This document shows positions 6,358 through 11,582 of a DNA stretch of 11,582 bases, in pieces. The number at the start of each line of letters is the position of its first letter. The stretch's first letter is position 1. Source of the stretch: JBKHXU01 sp046565865 (lineage in GTDB: Bacteria > Pseudomonadota > Gammaproteobacteria > Acidiferrobacterales > Sulfurifustaceae); contig JBKHXU010000045.1 in the NCBI GenBank assembly GCA_046565865.1, forward strand, positions 1 to 11,582, written 5' to 3'. Both the position numbers and the translations under genes were made by a program. The notes below the pieces were generated by a model. It ran no database searches. It saw only the letters and a list, made by a program, of their open reading frames with translations, and had not been told where the DNA came from.

Positions 6358-6663
6358 ATGCCGGATGACTGCAATGTAGGCATGGGACGCCAGACAAGGA
6401 AGCAGCTCGCGCAAAAACTACGGATGTTGCGCACGATGCGCGGCTGGTCGCAGGAAAAAATGGCAGCGGCGAGCGGATTGCATCGGACGTATATCAGCAT
6501 GGTCGAGCGCTCCGCCTGTAGCGTGAGCATCGATACGCTGGAAAAGATCGCCGAGGCCCTGGGCGTAACCCCCGCCGATATGCTGGGTGCGCCGGACGCC
6601 GACAAACTGGGCGCGCAGGCGCTTCGAGCGCTTGCCCCCACCGGAAGACGAAAGGGGAGGTAA
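6358..6663 (+). CDS. XRE-family transcriptional regulator
   Basis: A protein of 101 residues from this start, or 93 from the ATG at 6382. Residues about 15-75 form an HTH_3/XRE domain: LRMLRTMRGWSQEKMAAASG is helices 1-2, LHRTYISMVERS the recognition helix region, and SIDTLEKIAEALGVTPADML helices 4-5. The form resembles controller-type and phage-type XRE regulators that bind palindromes as dimers. A basic tail (APTGRRKGR) follows. Neither candidate start has a convincing ribosome binding site; the frame is open upstream to a TTG at 6226, but that segment does not look like protein. The stop is two bases before the CsrA-like gene, so the pair is a bicistron. Upstream lie a TGTAGAC repeat and the 22-bp palindrome, either of which may be its operator. 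No restriction-modification genes are nearby. Confidence 0.82.
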   Translation: MPDDCNVGMGRQTRKQLAQKLRMLRTMRGWSQEKMAAASGLHRTYISMVERSACSVSIDTLEKIAEALGVTPADMLGAPDADKLGAQALRALAPTGRRKGR

Positions 6664-6665
6664 CG

Positions 6666-6875
6666 ATGTTAGTGCTCAAGCGCAAGACCGGCGAACGCAT
6701 CCGCATCGAGCTCGATCCGCGCCTCAATCCCGCCACGCCAGTCGGCGAGCTGTTTCGCGATCGCGCGATCGAAATCGTGGTGTCGCAGGCCAACGCCATG
6801 TACGTAAAGCTCGGCATCGATGCCGACCCCCGTTTGCTGATTCTGCGCGACGAACTGCAGCAGAAAATCGGCTAG
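6666..6875 (+). CDS. Divergent CsrA/RsmA-family RNA-binding protein with an insertion
   Basis: A 69-residue protein. MLVLKRKTGERIRI (residues 1-14) is the CsrA strand 1 motif (family MLxLTRRxGExxxI). Residues 34-68 (AIEIVVSQANAMYVKLGIDA, then PRLLILRDELQQKI) align with strands 2-5 and the start of the helix (family IEVTVLxxxGxQVRIGIDAPKxVxVHREEIYxRI). The main RNA-contact positions are kept: Leu4, Arg6 with Lys7, and Arg61 equivalent to CsrA Arg44. Between strands 1 and 2 there is an extra stretch of about 16-18 residues (roughly 15-33), and the C-terminal helix is cut short. CsrA dimers bind GGA in mRNA leaders and control translation. A strong ribosome binding site (GGGGAGG, 6654-6660) overlaps the end of the XRE gene. 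It is probably an accessory paralogue, not the housekeeping CsrA. Confidence 0.7.
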   Translation: MLVLKRKTGERIRIELDPRLNPATPVGELFRDRAIEIVVSQANAMYVKLGIDADPRLLILRDELQQKIG

Positions 6876-6883
6876 TCGATACA

Positions 6884-6906
6884 ACCCGTTCGCTTCGGGT
6901 GTTTTG
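6884..6906 (+). terminator. Probable rho-independent terminator after the CsrA-like gene
   Basis: ACCCG (6884-6888) and CGGGT (6896-6900) form a five-base stem with a seven-base loop, followed by GTTTTG. It begins nine bases after the stop codon at 6875. The stem and T-tract are short, so termination may be partial. Confidence 0.45.
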
Positions 6907-6911
6907 CCTGC

Positions 6912-6917
6912 TATCAT
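6912..6917 (+). promoter_or_regulatory. Candidate -10 element for the small OMP gene
   Basis: TATCAT matches five of six bases of the -10 consensus and lies about 58 bases before the ATG at 6976. No good -35 is seen 16-18 bases upstream (TTCGCT at 6889). This is weak evidence. Confidence 0.2.
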
Positions 6918-6975
6918 TTTCTCCGCGACGGGCCTCGTGCCGCCGTTCGCACCCATAACTCGAGGGACAATACCA

Positions 6976-7575
6976 ATGACAAACGGCGTCCTTCCGGTCG
7001 CGAAACGCGCCGCACAATGCGCTGCATTTTTACTCGCCGTTTTCTTCGCCGGTCCGGCTGCGGCCGACTCCGTCGCATTCATCGCCAAAGCGGGTACGTT
7101 CAGCATATCCAAGGATCGACAAGTCATCGACGGTGGTTCGGTCATCGTCGATGACGGCGCATCCGGCGTCTTCGGGCTGGAGCTGGAGTGGCGTCAGGCG
7201 AACGGAATCGCGCTCGGCCTCGAGTACGTGCAATACGAAAACGACGTATCCGCCACCGGTTCATCGCTGCGGAGCACCATGGACACGTCGGCGATACTCG
7301 GTAACGCGAAGAAGTATTTTCGGCCGATGGCGACGGTGAACCCCTATATCGGCGCCGGTATTGGTGCCGCCACCATCGACTTCAATGGCAACCTCATCAC
7401 CGGTAGCGCCGGCGGTTTGGCGGCGCAAGTAATGGGCGGCGTGGAGCTTCAGTCGGGCAAGGTGGGTGTCTATACCGAACTCAAGTACCTTTATGCCGAG
7501 GCCGAGGACGACTCTAATAATAAGGCCAAAGGTACGGGAACCGGCGCGTTCGCGGGTATCCGTATCCTGTTCTGA
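6976..7575 (+). CDS. Small outer-membrane beta-barrel protein
   Basis: A 199-residue protein. Residues 1-31 are a signal peptide with a basic start, a hydrophobic core (AAFLLAVFFAG) and a likely cleavage after PAAA before DSVAF. The mature part of about 170 residues has alternating strands such as GVFGLELEWRQANGIALGLE, YIGAGIGAATIDF and KVGVYTELKYLYAEAE, and ends in FAGIRILF with a terminal Phe. This fits an eight-stranded OmpA/OmpX/OmpW-like barrel (OMP_b-brl class). The ATG at 6976 follows GAGGG at 6963-6967 with suitable spacing; the frame upstream of it is not plausible signal sequence. The gene follows the CsrA-like terminator and probably has its own promoter. Ligand or role cannot be read from the sequence. 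Confidence 0.8.
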   Translation: MTNGVLPVAKRAAQCAAFLLAVFFAGPAAADSVAFIAKAGTFSISKDRQVIDGGSVIVDDGASGVFGLELEWRQANGIALGLEYVQYENDVSATGSSLRSTMDTSAILGNAKKYFRPMATVNPYIGAGIGAATIDFNGNLITGSAGGLAAQVMGGVELQSGKVGVYTELKYLYAEAEDDSNNKAKGTGTGAFAGIRILF

Positions 7576-7684
7576 GACGACAGCGCGCAAACGCGCCGCC
7601 CCAAAAAGCGTGTGTCGCGGTCGAGTTAGGACGCACTTTTCGCGTCGCGCCGCAGCTGGCACAGCTTGTGCAGTTGGACCGTAA

Positions 7685-8311
7685 ATGAACGCGAATAACG
7701 CCAAGACGTGGCTGTTGGGAGCGATCTTGCTGGCGGCAGGGTCCGGGTCGGCCCCCGCCGTCGGTGCCATTTATGTGTACCAGTTGCCGGACGGTTCGCG
7801 CATGGTCACGGATCATCCGCTCAACAATCGCCACTATCGTCTGGTACGCATCGGTGAGACCGCCAAGGGAATGGGACAGCTCGCGGTTGCCAACAATCCG
7901 CAGTTTTTTCGCGCCGATCCGTCGGCATACGATCGGCTGATCGCGCGCATGGCGGCGGAGCACAAGGTCGACTTCGCCTTGGTGAAGGCGGTCATGCATG
8001 TCGAGTCGGCGTTCAATCCGTACGCCAAGTCGCATAAGGGCGCGCTCGGGCTGATGCAGGTGTTGCCCGAGACGGCGCAGCGCTATGGCATTGCGGAGTT
8101 GCACGATCCGAATCAAAACGTCCTCGCGGGCGTGCAGCACCTGCGGTATCTGCTGCGAATCTTCAACAACAAACGCACCCTCGCGCTTGCCGCCTACAAC
8201 GCCGGCGAAAATGCGGTGCGGCGTCATCGCGGCGTGCCGCCGTATCCCGAGACCCAGGACTACGTAAAGAAAGTAATACGCTACGAGCGGGAATACAGCC
8301 GCAAGTCGTAG
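7685..8311 (+). CDS. Secreted lytic murein transglycosylase (DUF4124 + SLT domain)
   Basis: A 208-residue periplasmic protein. A signal sequence covers residues 1-28 (WLLGAILLAAGSGSAPAVGA). Residues 29-46 (YVYQLPDGSRMVTDHPL) look like a DUF4124-type segment. From about residue 80 it is a family 1 SLT domain: ALVKAVMHVESAFNPYAKS with catalytic Glu107, GALGLMQVLPETA (119-131), GVQHLRYLL (149-157) and LAAYNAGENAV (168-178). Such enzymes cleave the glycan strands of peptidoglycan with formation of a 1,6-anhydro end, in wall remodelling or to open space for envelope machines. It stands alone, without secretion or conjugation genes, which favours a housekeeping role. The gap before it (7576-7684) has no strong promoter by eye. 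Confidence 0.92.
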   Translation: MNANNAKTWLLGAILLAAGSGSAPAVGAIYVYQLPDGSRMVTDHPLNNRHYRLVRIGETAKGMGQLAVANNPQFFRADPSAYDRLIARMAAEHKVDFALVKAVMHVESAFNPYAKSHKGALGLMQVLPETAQRYGIAELHDPNQNVLAGVQHLRYLLRIFNNKRTLALAAYNAGENAVRRHRGVPPYPETQDYVKKVIRYEREYSRKS

Positions 8312-8376
8312 TCGTCGCGTTGCCAAGCCGGTCCCTTCCCGGTAACCTCGTCGCCTCGATCCGTAGGCGATTCCGC

Positions 8377-8682
8377 ATGAGCGACAAAACCTCAGATTCC
8401 CCAAGCAGCATGGAGCATCGCATTCTGCGTGCGGTCAAGTCGGTGTTGACCGACGTGGTGAGAGACACCGCGACTGCGCCGGGTCTGCGCCATCCGTTAA
8501 GCGATAAGACGATCGACAATATCCGCGAGTGCCTGAAGCTGATCAGCGCGCGCGAGCGCGAGTTGGTCGAGGCGGGCGGCGGAAAAATGAACATGCGTCC
8601 ACGGTTCGTGGACGAGCCCAGCACGACCACGGTTGTCCCCATCGATCGGATCGGCCGGCCGGGTAAGCCGAAGAAGAAATAG
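8377..8682 (+). CDS. Small soluble protein, unknown function
   Basis: A 101-residue protein that I cannot place in a family. The N-terminal half is predicted helical (MEHRILRAVKSVLTDVVRDT, then SDKTIDNIRECLKLISARER). A Pro/Lys-rich tail follows, ending GRPGKPKKK. There are no membrane segments, Cys motifs or catalytic patterns. The ATG at 8377 lies 66 bases after the transglycosylase stop; the frame is open upstream to 8320 but that part reads as non-protein. The charged helices and basic tail could fit a nucleic-acid or protein-binding adaptor, but this is a guess. Its end converges with the minus-strand DsrS-like gene across a palindromic repeat. Confidence 0.65.
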   Translation: MSDKTSDSPSSMEHRILRAVKSVLTDVVRDTATAPGLRHPLSDKTIDNIRECLKLISARERELVEAGGGKMNMRPRFVDEPSTTTVVPIDRIGRPGKPKKK

Positions 8683-8688
8683 ACTGAG

Positions 8689-8758
8689 CAATCATCGCGA
8701 GCGAAGCAATCTCCACCAGATCGAGATTGCTGCGTCGCCTACGGCTTCTCGCAATGCG
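8689..8758. repeat. REP-like palindromic repeat (TTGC/GCAA subtype)
   Basis: GCAATCTC (8706-8713) and GAGATTGC (8723-8730) are perfect arms around a nine-base loop. Outer arms ATCGCGAGCGAA (8694-8705) and TTCTCGCAAT (8746-8755) pair imperfectly. The unit resembles widespread TGTCATTGCGAGCGAAGC...-type extragenic repeats with degraded ends. It fills the gap between two convergent genes and may serve as a two-way terminator. Confidence 0.7.
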
Positions 8759-8765
8759 AGCTATC

Positions 8766-9911
8766 TCAACGCGGCCGGCGTCGCCCGGTCGCGGTGCTCA
8801 CCGGCCGGCCGCGCAAGACGGCGCATTGTTGCAACAACGGCGTTACGACCGCATCGAGTTTACGTCGCAGCAGTGTCCCCGCGGCGCTGGTCTTCGCCAG
8901 GATTTCGATAATCAACTGCTCGTCCGCCTGTGCCAGCACCCGCGCCGCAACCAGGGTCGGGCGCAGCTCGGGGATCTCGCGTATGACAGCCGCAGCCGGC
9001 GCGACGGCTTCGATGTCGTGCGCGCGTGCGAGGATCGCGGCGATGTCGCGCGAGGTCGAGAGCTCGGGCGCCAGCGACCGGAAATAGCGGCCGATGGCAT
9101 TGAGCAGTGCCGCGGCGGCGTCGTTGTTAACGGGATGTTCGAGCAGCGGCTCGCATGTCGCGACAAACGTTTGCCCCTCGCTTGCCAGCACCCGCTCGAG
9201 TTTGTCGGCGATCGGGTTCCCCTGTTCCGCGAGCGCGCGCAGCCGGTCTTGCGTCGCCGCATGGTCGGCGCGCGCTGGGATGGGGTCCGGCAGCTGTTGC
9301 GGAATCGCTTCCAGAAAGCCGATGTGATACGCGTTGCGATGATCGCCGCGGCGCCAGATGCGCAACCGCGTGTCCGCGTCGACGAGCCCCGGCTGCAGCA
9401 CCAGGCGCACGGTGGTGATGACGGTCAGCGGGTCGGTCTCGAACGGTAGGTGTTCGATCAGATATGCCGCGAGCGTTTTACCCATCGTGCCGGCGACGAC
9501 GGCTGGGCGTTGCAGCATGCGCCGCGCGATGTCCGCCGTCGGCTGGATCCACCACACGCGGCGCGCGAGTTCATCGGTAAGATCGGGTGCGCCCGCGACC
9601 GCGACCACCGCCTCGGGCTCACCGAGCAGCAGCAACTTGTCGAGACTCCCGTGCTTCGTCTGGCCCATGCGCGTCCAGCGCTGCAGGAACACCGGATAGC
9701 CGCCGGGCGAGCCGAGCACGTGGCTCGACAACAGCTCGCGTACGCGCCGCAGATACTGATCGGGCCGGCAATTGGGATTGAGATGCAGCGTCGCCTCGTG
9801 CTCGCCCGCGAGCCCGTGCACCGACATTGCTTGATCGTCGATACGGATCGCCTCGATCTTGTTGGCGAGCAGCACGTTCAGACGCAATAAGTCTTCGGCG
9901 GAAAGTTCCAT
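8766..9911 (-). CDS. dsrS: DsrS-like protein
   Basis: A 381-residue soluble protein. It opens MELSAEDLLRLNVLLANK and contains the striking block LGSPGGYPVFLQRWTRMGQ (residues 66-84), followed by LLLLGEPEAVVAV (93-105), LTDELARRVWW (111-121), LPFETDP (155-161) and GQTFVATCEPLLEHP, with alpha-helical repeats towards the C terminus. From memory this pattern matches the protein named DsrS, encoded at the end of the dsr sulfur-oxidation cluster of Allochromatium, whose biochemical role is not established. No signal peptide or membrane helix is visible. I chose the ATG at 9911 because the conserved N terminus begins there; the upstream extension runs into palindromic repeats. No other dsr genes are in the window. 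Its 5' neighbour on the same strand is the DUF2201 gene, 220 bases away across repeats. Confidence 0.62.
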   Translation of the reverse strand: MELSAEDLLRLNVLLANKIEAIRIDDQAMSVHGLAGEHEATLHLNPNCRPDQYLRRVRELLSSHVLGSPGGYPVFLQRWTRMGQTKHGSLDKLLLLGEPEAVVAVAGAPDLTDELARRVWWIQPTADIARRMLQRPAVVAGTMGKTLAAYLIEHLPFETDPLTVITTVRLVLQPGLVDADTRLRIWRRGDHRNAYHIGFLEAIPQQLPDPIPARADHAATQDRLRALAEQGNPIADKLERVLASEGQTFVATCEPLLEHPVNNDAAAALLNAIGRYFRSLAPELSTSRDIAAILARAHDIEAVAPAAAVIREIPELRPTLVAARVLAQADEQLIIEILAKTSAAGTLLRRKLDAVVTPLLQQCAVLRGRPVSTATGRRRPR

Positions 9912-9955
9912 GGATGGTGCGGCCCTGGTGTAGTGTCCCGAAAATAACCGACAGG

Positions 9956-9985
9956 TGTCATTTCGAGCGCAGCGAGAAATTGACA
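9956..9985. repeat. TGTCAT palindromic repeat, TTTC/GAAA subtype
   Basis: It begins TGTCATTTCGAG and ends GAGAAATTGACA, forming an imperfect hairpin of 30 bases. Its first 25 bases match, with four differences, the reverse complement of the unit at 10073-10097. Confidence 0.7.
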
Positions 9986-9990
9986 CGAAG

Positions 9991-10059
9991 TGTCATCCCG
10001 AATCGCCGACAGGCGGCGAGGGACCTCCTGGAGATCCCTCGCTGTTGCTCGGGACGACC
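9991..10059. repeat. TGTCAT palindromic repeat, TCCC/GGGA subtype
   Basis: It begins TGTCATCCCGA and ends GCTCGGGACGACC, the degraded mirror image. The core arms GCGAGGGA (10016-10023) and TCCCTCGC (10035-10042) are perfect complements around CCTCCTGGAGA. It lies in the 220-base gap between the DUF2201 and dsrS genes. Confidence 0.75.
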
Positions 10060-10097
10060 GCTGTGCGGTCGGATTCCTCGCTCCGCTCCGAATGACA
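10056..10097. repeat. Hairpin plus inverted half-repeat, TTCC-type subtype
   Basis: GACCGC (10056-10061) and GCGGTC (10065-10070) form a perfect six-base stem with loop TGT. This is followed by ATTCCTCGCTCCGCTCCG and ATGACA (10073-10097), the inverted copy of the unit at 9956-9980. The remaining bases of this gap (9912-9955, 10098-10131) show no gene. Confidence 0.65.
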
Positions 10098-10131
10098 GGC
10101 AGTATCGAAAGGTCGTTTCCGGGGCCGCACG

Positions 10132-11409
10132 TTAGTTCAACTGCACCCGCTGACCCCAAGGCACCTTTTCCTTGCCCTTGACCAGCCACAGCACCGGGAA
10201 CGCCGGTGCCGCGCGCGGAAACTGACCCTTGGCGTCGGTGAAGTAGAGCAGCAAGTCCGGCTGGCGATCGAGGCCTTCGGCCCAGGCAAACGCGGGTGTG
10301 AAGTCGGTGCCGCCGCCGCCCGCGAGTTTTTCCGGCAGCCGTACCTCCTCCCACGGTTCATACACCCACGGACCGGCTTGGGCGAGCGCGGCGTCGCAGG
10401 CGTGCAGCGTGATGCGTGCGTTGATCGAGGCCTTGATCGCATTCACCTCGGTCACAAACTCGCGCATCTCCTCGCCCGAGATCGAGCCGCTGGTATCGAG
10501 CACCACGGCGATGTCGATGTTCTTGCTGTGCAGACTCGGCAGTATCGCCGTCCCCTCGCGCCGGCTCGGGCGCTGGAAGCTGTAGTCGGTGCGCGCGGTC
10601 GCGCTCATGTAGCGCGCGAGCAGCATGCGCCACGGCAGTTGCGGCTGCAGCAGGTGATCGACCAGGCGCGCCATGGCGCCGCCGAGCTTGCCGGCCTGCA
10701 TCGCCTGCTGCGCCGCGCCGGCGAGGCGTTGTTGCCACTGCACGCCGAGTTGCTCGCGCTCGGCCGGCGACAGTGGTGGCGGCGGTTGGGCGCCGCCCGC
10801 GTCGTTGGGCGCGGCCGCGGCCTTGGGATCGGTGTCGCCGCGGCCCGCGCCGTCGCTGTTTTGATCGCGCGGCGGTTTCGTTTGATTGCCGCCGCCTTCG
10901 GACTTCGGACCGCGCGAGCCGTGGCTCTCGCCATCGCCGGTCGAATCGTCGTCGTAGATGTGCTGATCGAGCGTATCTTCCGCGTCGTTGTCCTTGATGC
11001 ACGGATAGATCTCTTCCGCCGTCATGCCGTCGTACATCGGCATGATCAACGCGCCCGGCGGCGGTTCCAGGCCGTCGGCGAGCAGCAGCGGATTGACGGC
11101 ATAGTCGCACGCGACGTCCCAACGGCGCTTGACGCGGTGCTGGCGCCGATTGAAATGCGACAACGCGCAATGCAGCGCCTCGTGCGCCAAGATGAATTTG
11201 GTTTGTTCGAGCGACAGCGACTCGATGTACTGCGGGTTGTAGTACATGGCGCGCGCGTCGGTGGCGGTGGTGCGGCACCATTTGGGATCGGCCTCGATCA
11301 TCGGCAGGCGCAACACCAGCGCGCCCAGAAACGGCTTGTCGATAATGAGCCAGGTGCGCGCGGCCGAGAGCTTGCGCTCGATCGCCTCGGCGCCGGAAAC
11401 GCCGGCCAT
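10132..11409 (-). CDS. DUF2201 protein: zinc-peptidase-like domain plus VWA domain
   Basis: A 425-residue cytoplasmic protein of the COG3864 type (VWA-like, putative metallopeptidase). The N-terminal domain (about 1-140) has FILAHEALHCALSHF with the HExxH zinc motif at residues 76-80, and WDVACDYAVN (97-106), whose Asp102 is the likely third ligand. A Gly/Pro/Asp-rich linker spans about 140-215. The C-terminal VWA domain has the metal-ion-dependent adhesion site DTSGSIS (305-311), the conserved Thr in GGGGTDF (364-370) and Asp in YFTDAKG (389-395), so the MIDAS looks complete. Such proteins usually pair with a MoxR-type AAA ATPase in chaperone-like complexes. The ATG at 11409 follows the upstream stop (11412-11414) by two bases, so the two are co-translated. 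The substrate is unknown. Confidence 0.88.
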   Translation of the reverse strand: MAGVSGAEAIERKLSAARTWLIIDKPFLGALVLRLPMIEADPKWCRTTATDARAMYYNPQYIESLSLEQTKFILAHEALHCALSHFNRRQHRVKRRWDVACDYAVNPLLLADGLEPPPGALIMPMYDGMTAEEIYPCIKDNDAEDTLDQHIYDDDSTGDGESHGSRGPKSEGGGNQTKPPRDQNSDGAGRGDTDPKAAAAPNDAGGAQPPPPLSPAEREQLGVQWQQRLAGAAQQAMQAGKLGGAMARLVDHLLQPQLPWRMLLARYMSATARTDYSFQRPSRREGTAILPSLHSKNIDIAVVLDTSGSISGEEMREFVTEVNAIKASINARITLHACDAALAQAGPWVYEPWEEVRLPEKLAGGGGTDFTPAFAWAEGLDRQPDLLLYFTDAKGQFPRAAPAFPVLWLVKGKEKVPWGQRVQLN

Positions 11410-11411
11410 GG

Positions 11412-11582
11412 TTATCCCGCCTGCGTGGCCTTGCGCTTCGGCCACATGTCGAACAGCATCACGTCGGCGACGTGCTTGGCCCATTGCGCGAACTGCGGCA
11501 CGCCGAATACTTTTTCGCCGACGGCGCGCTGCATGTCCGACACCAGCATCACGCCCATCTCGCGCTGCGGGAAGCGGCCGGC
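11412..11582 (-). CDS. 3' end of an upstream gene, possibly MoxR-type AAA ATPase (partial)
   Basis: The last 56 codons and TAA stop of a minus-strand gene are open across the window edge. The sequence includes RFPQREMGVMLVSDMQRAVG, then FGVPQFAQWAKHVADVMLFD and a basic tail PKRKATQAG. It has a helical, soluble look, and no catalytic motif falls in this fragment. The two-base gap to the DUF2201 gene shows an operon. In other genomes the gene before a DUF2201 protein is commonly a MoxR/AAA ATPase, so that is the best contextual guess, not a sequence-based call. Confidence 0.6.
   Translation of the reverse strand, partial: AGRFPQREMGVMLVSDMQRAVGEKVFGVPQFAQWAKHVADVMLFDMWPKRKATQAG

Noticed and set aside
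7583..7596. GCGCG-CAAA-CGCGC hairpin after the small OMP gene
   Set aside because: Five-base stem without a T-tract in either direction; too weak to call a terminator in high-GC DNA.
8727..9890. Two plus-strand frames (8727-9449 and 9450-9890) opposite the DsrS-like gene
   Set aside because: The minus-strand frame has conserved-looking blocks and continuous coding; the plus frames are Arg/Gln-rich shadows, and the first starts inside the repeat.
9930..9960. Sequence resembling an insertion-sequence end (TGTAGTGTCCCG...)
   Set aside because: No matching inverted end, target duplication or transposase remnant could be found in the window.
1..11582. CRISPR array, tRNA, rRNA or complete mobile element
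   Set aside because: No regularly spaced identical repeats, cloverleaf, rRNA-like block, integrase or transposase was recognised on either strand.

Overview
The window is high-GC proteobacterial chromosome, most likely from a gammaproteobacterium. Supporting signs are outer-membrane barrel proteins ending in Phe, a CsrA-family protein, a DUF4124/SLT lytic transglycosylase, a gnd-zwf-pgl sugar-oxidation operon, and a gene resembling DsrS, known from sulfur-oxidising gammaproteobacteria. The organism call is inference. No rRNA, tRNA, CRISPR array or intact insertion sequence is visible, and no gene-free stretch exceeds about 220 bases.

Layout, left to right. (1) Bases 1-667 are visibly more AT-rich than the rest. 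They hold a BrnA/CopG-type ribbon-helix-helix antitoxin whose toxin partner is not in the window, and a small membrane protein, so this looks like accessory DNA. (2) Bases 782-2408 carry a two-helix membrane protein, a tail-anchored protein with a ribosomal L7/L12 C-terminal-like domain, and a DUF1207 outer-membrane protein. (3) Bases 2487-6181 form a tight five-gene operon: gnd (short-type 6-phosphogluconate dehydrogenase), zwf, pgl, a one-domain cupin, and an excisionase-like helix-turn-helix protein. The first three are the complete oxidative pentose-phosphate branch. (4) Bases 6182-6875 carry a perfect 22-bp palindrome placed like an operator in a candidate promoter, then an XRE regulator two bases ahead of a divergent CsrA-family protein with a long insertion between strands 1 and 2. 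A probable terminator closes this unit. (5) Bases 6976-8682 hold a small outer-membrane barrel, a secreted lytic transglycosylase and a conserved-looking small protein of unknown function.

(6) From 8766 to the right edge all genes are on the minus strand: a DsrS-like protein, a DUF2201 protein combining an HExxH zinc motif with a VWA/MIDAS domain, and the 3' end of a further gene, possibly a MoxR-type AAA ATPase by context. Palindromic TGTCAT-type repeats fill the gap between the convergent genes (8689-8758) and the gap upstream of dsrS (9956-10097). Their subfamilies differ by paired changes that keep the stems intact.

The least routine parts are the XRE/CsrA-like pair with its palindrome, and the repeat family. 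The metabolic operon and envelope genes look ordinary apart from small sequence oddities listed in the findings.
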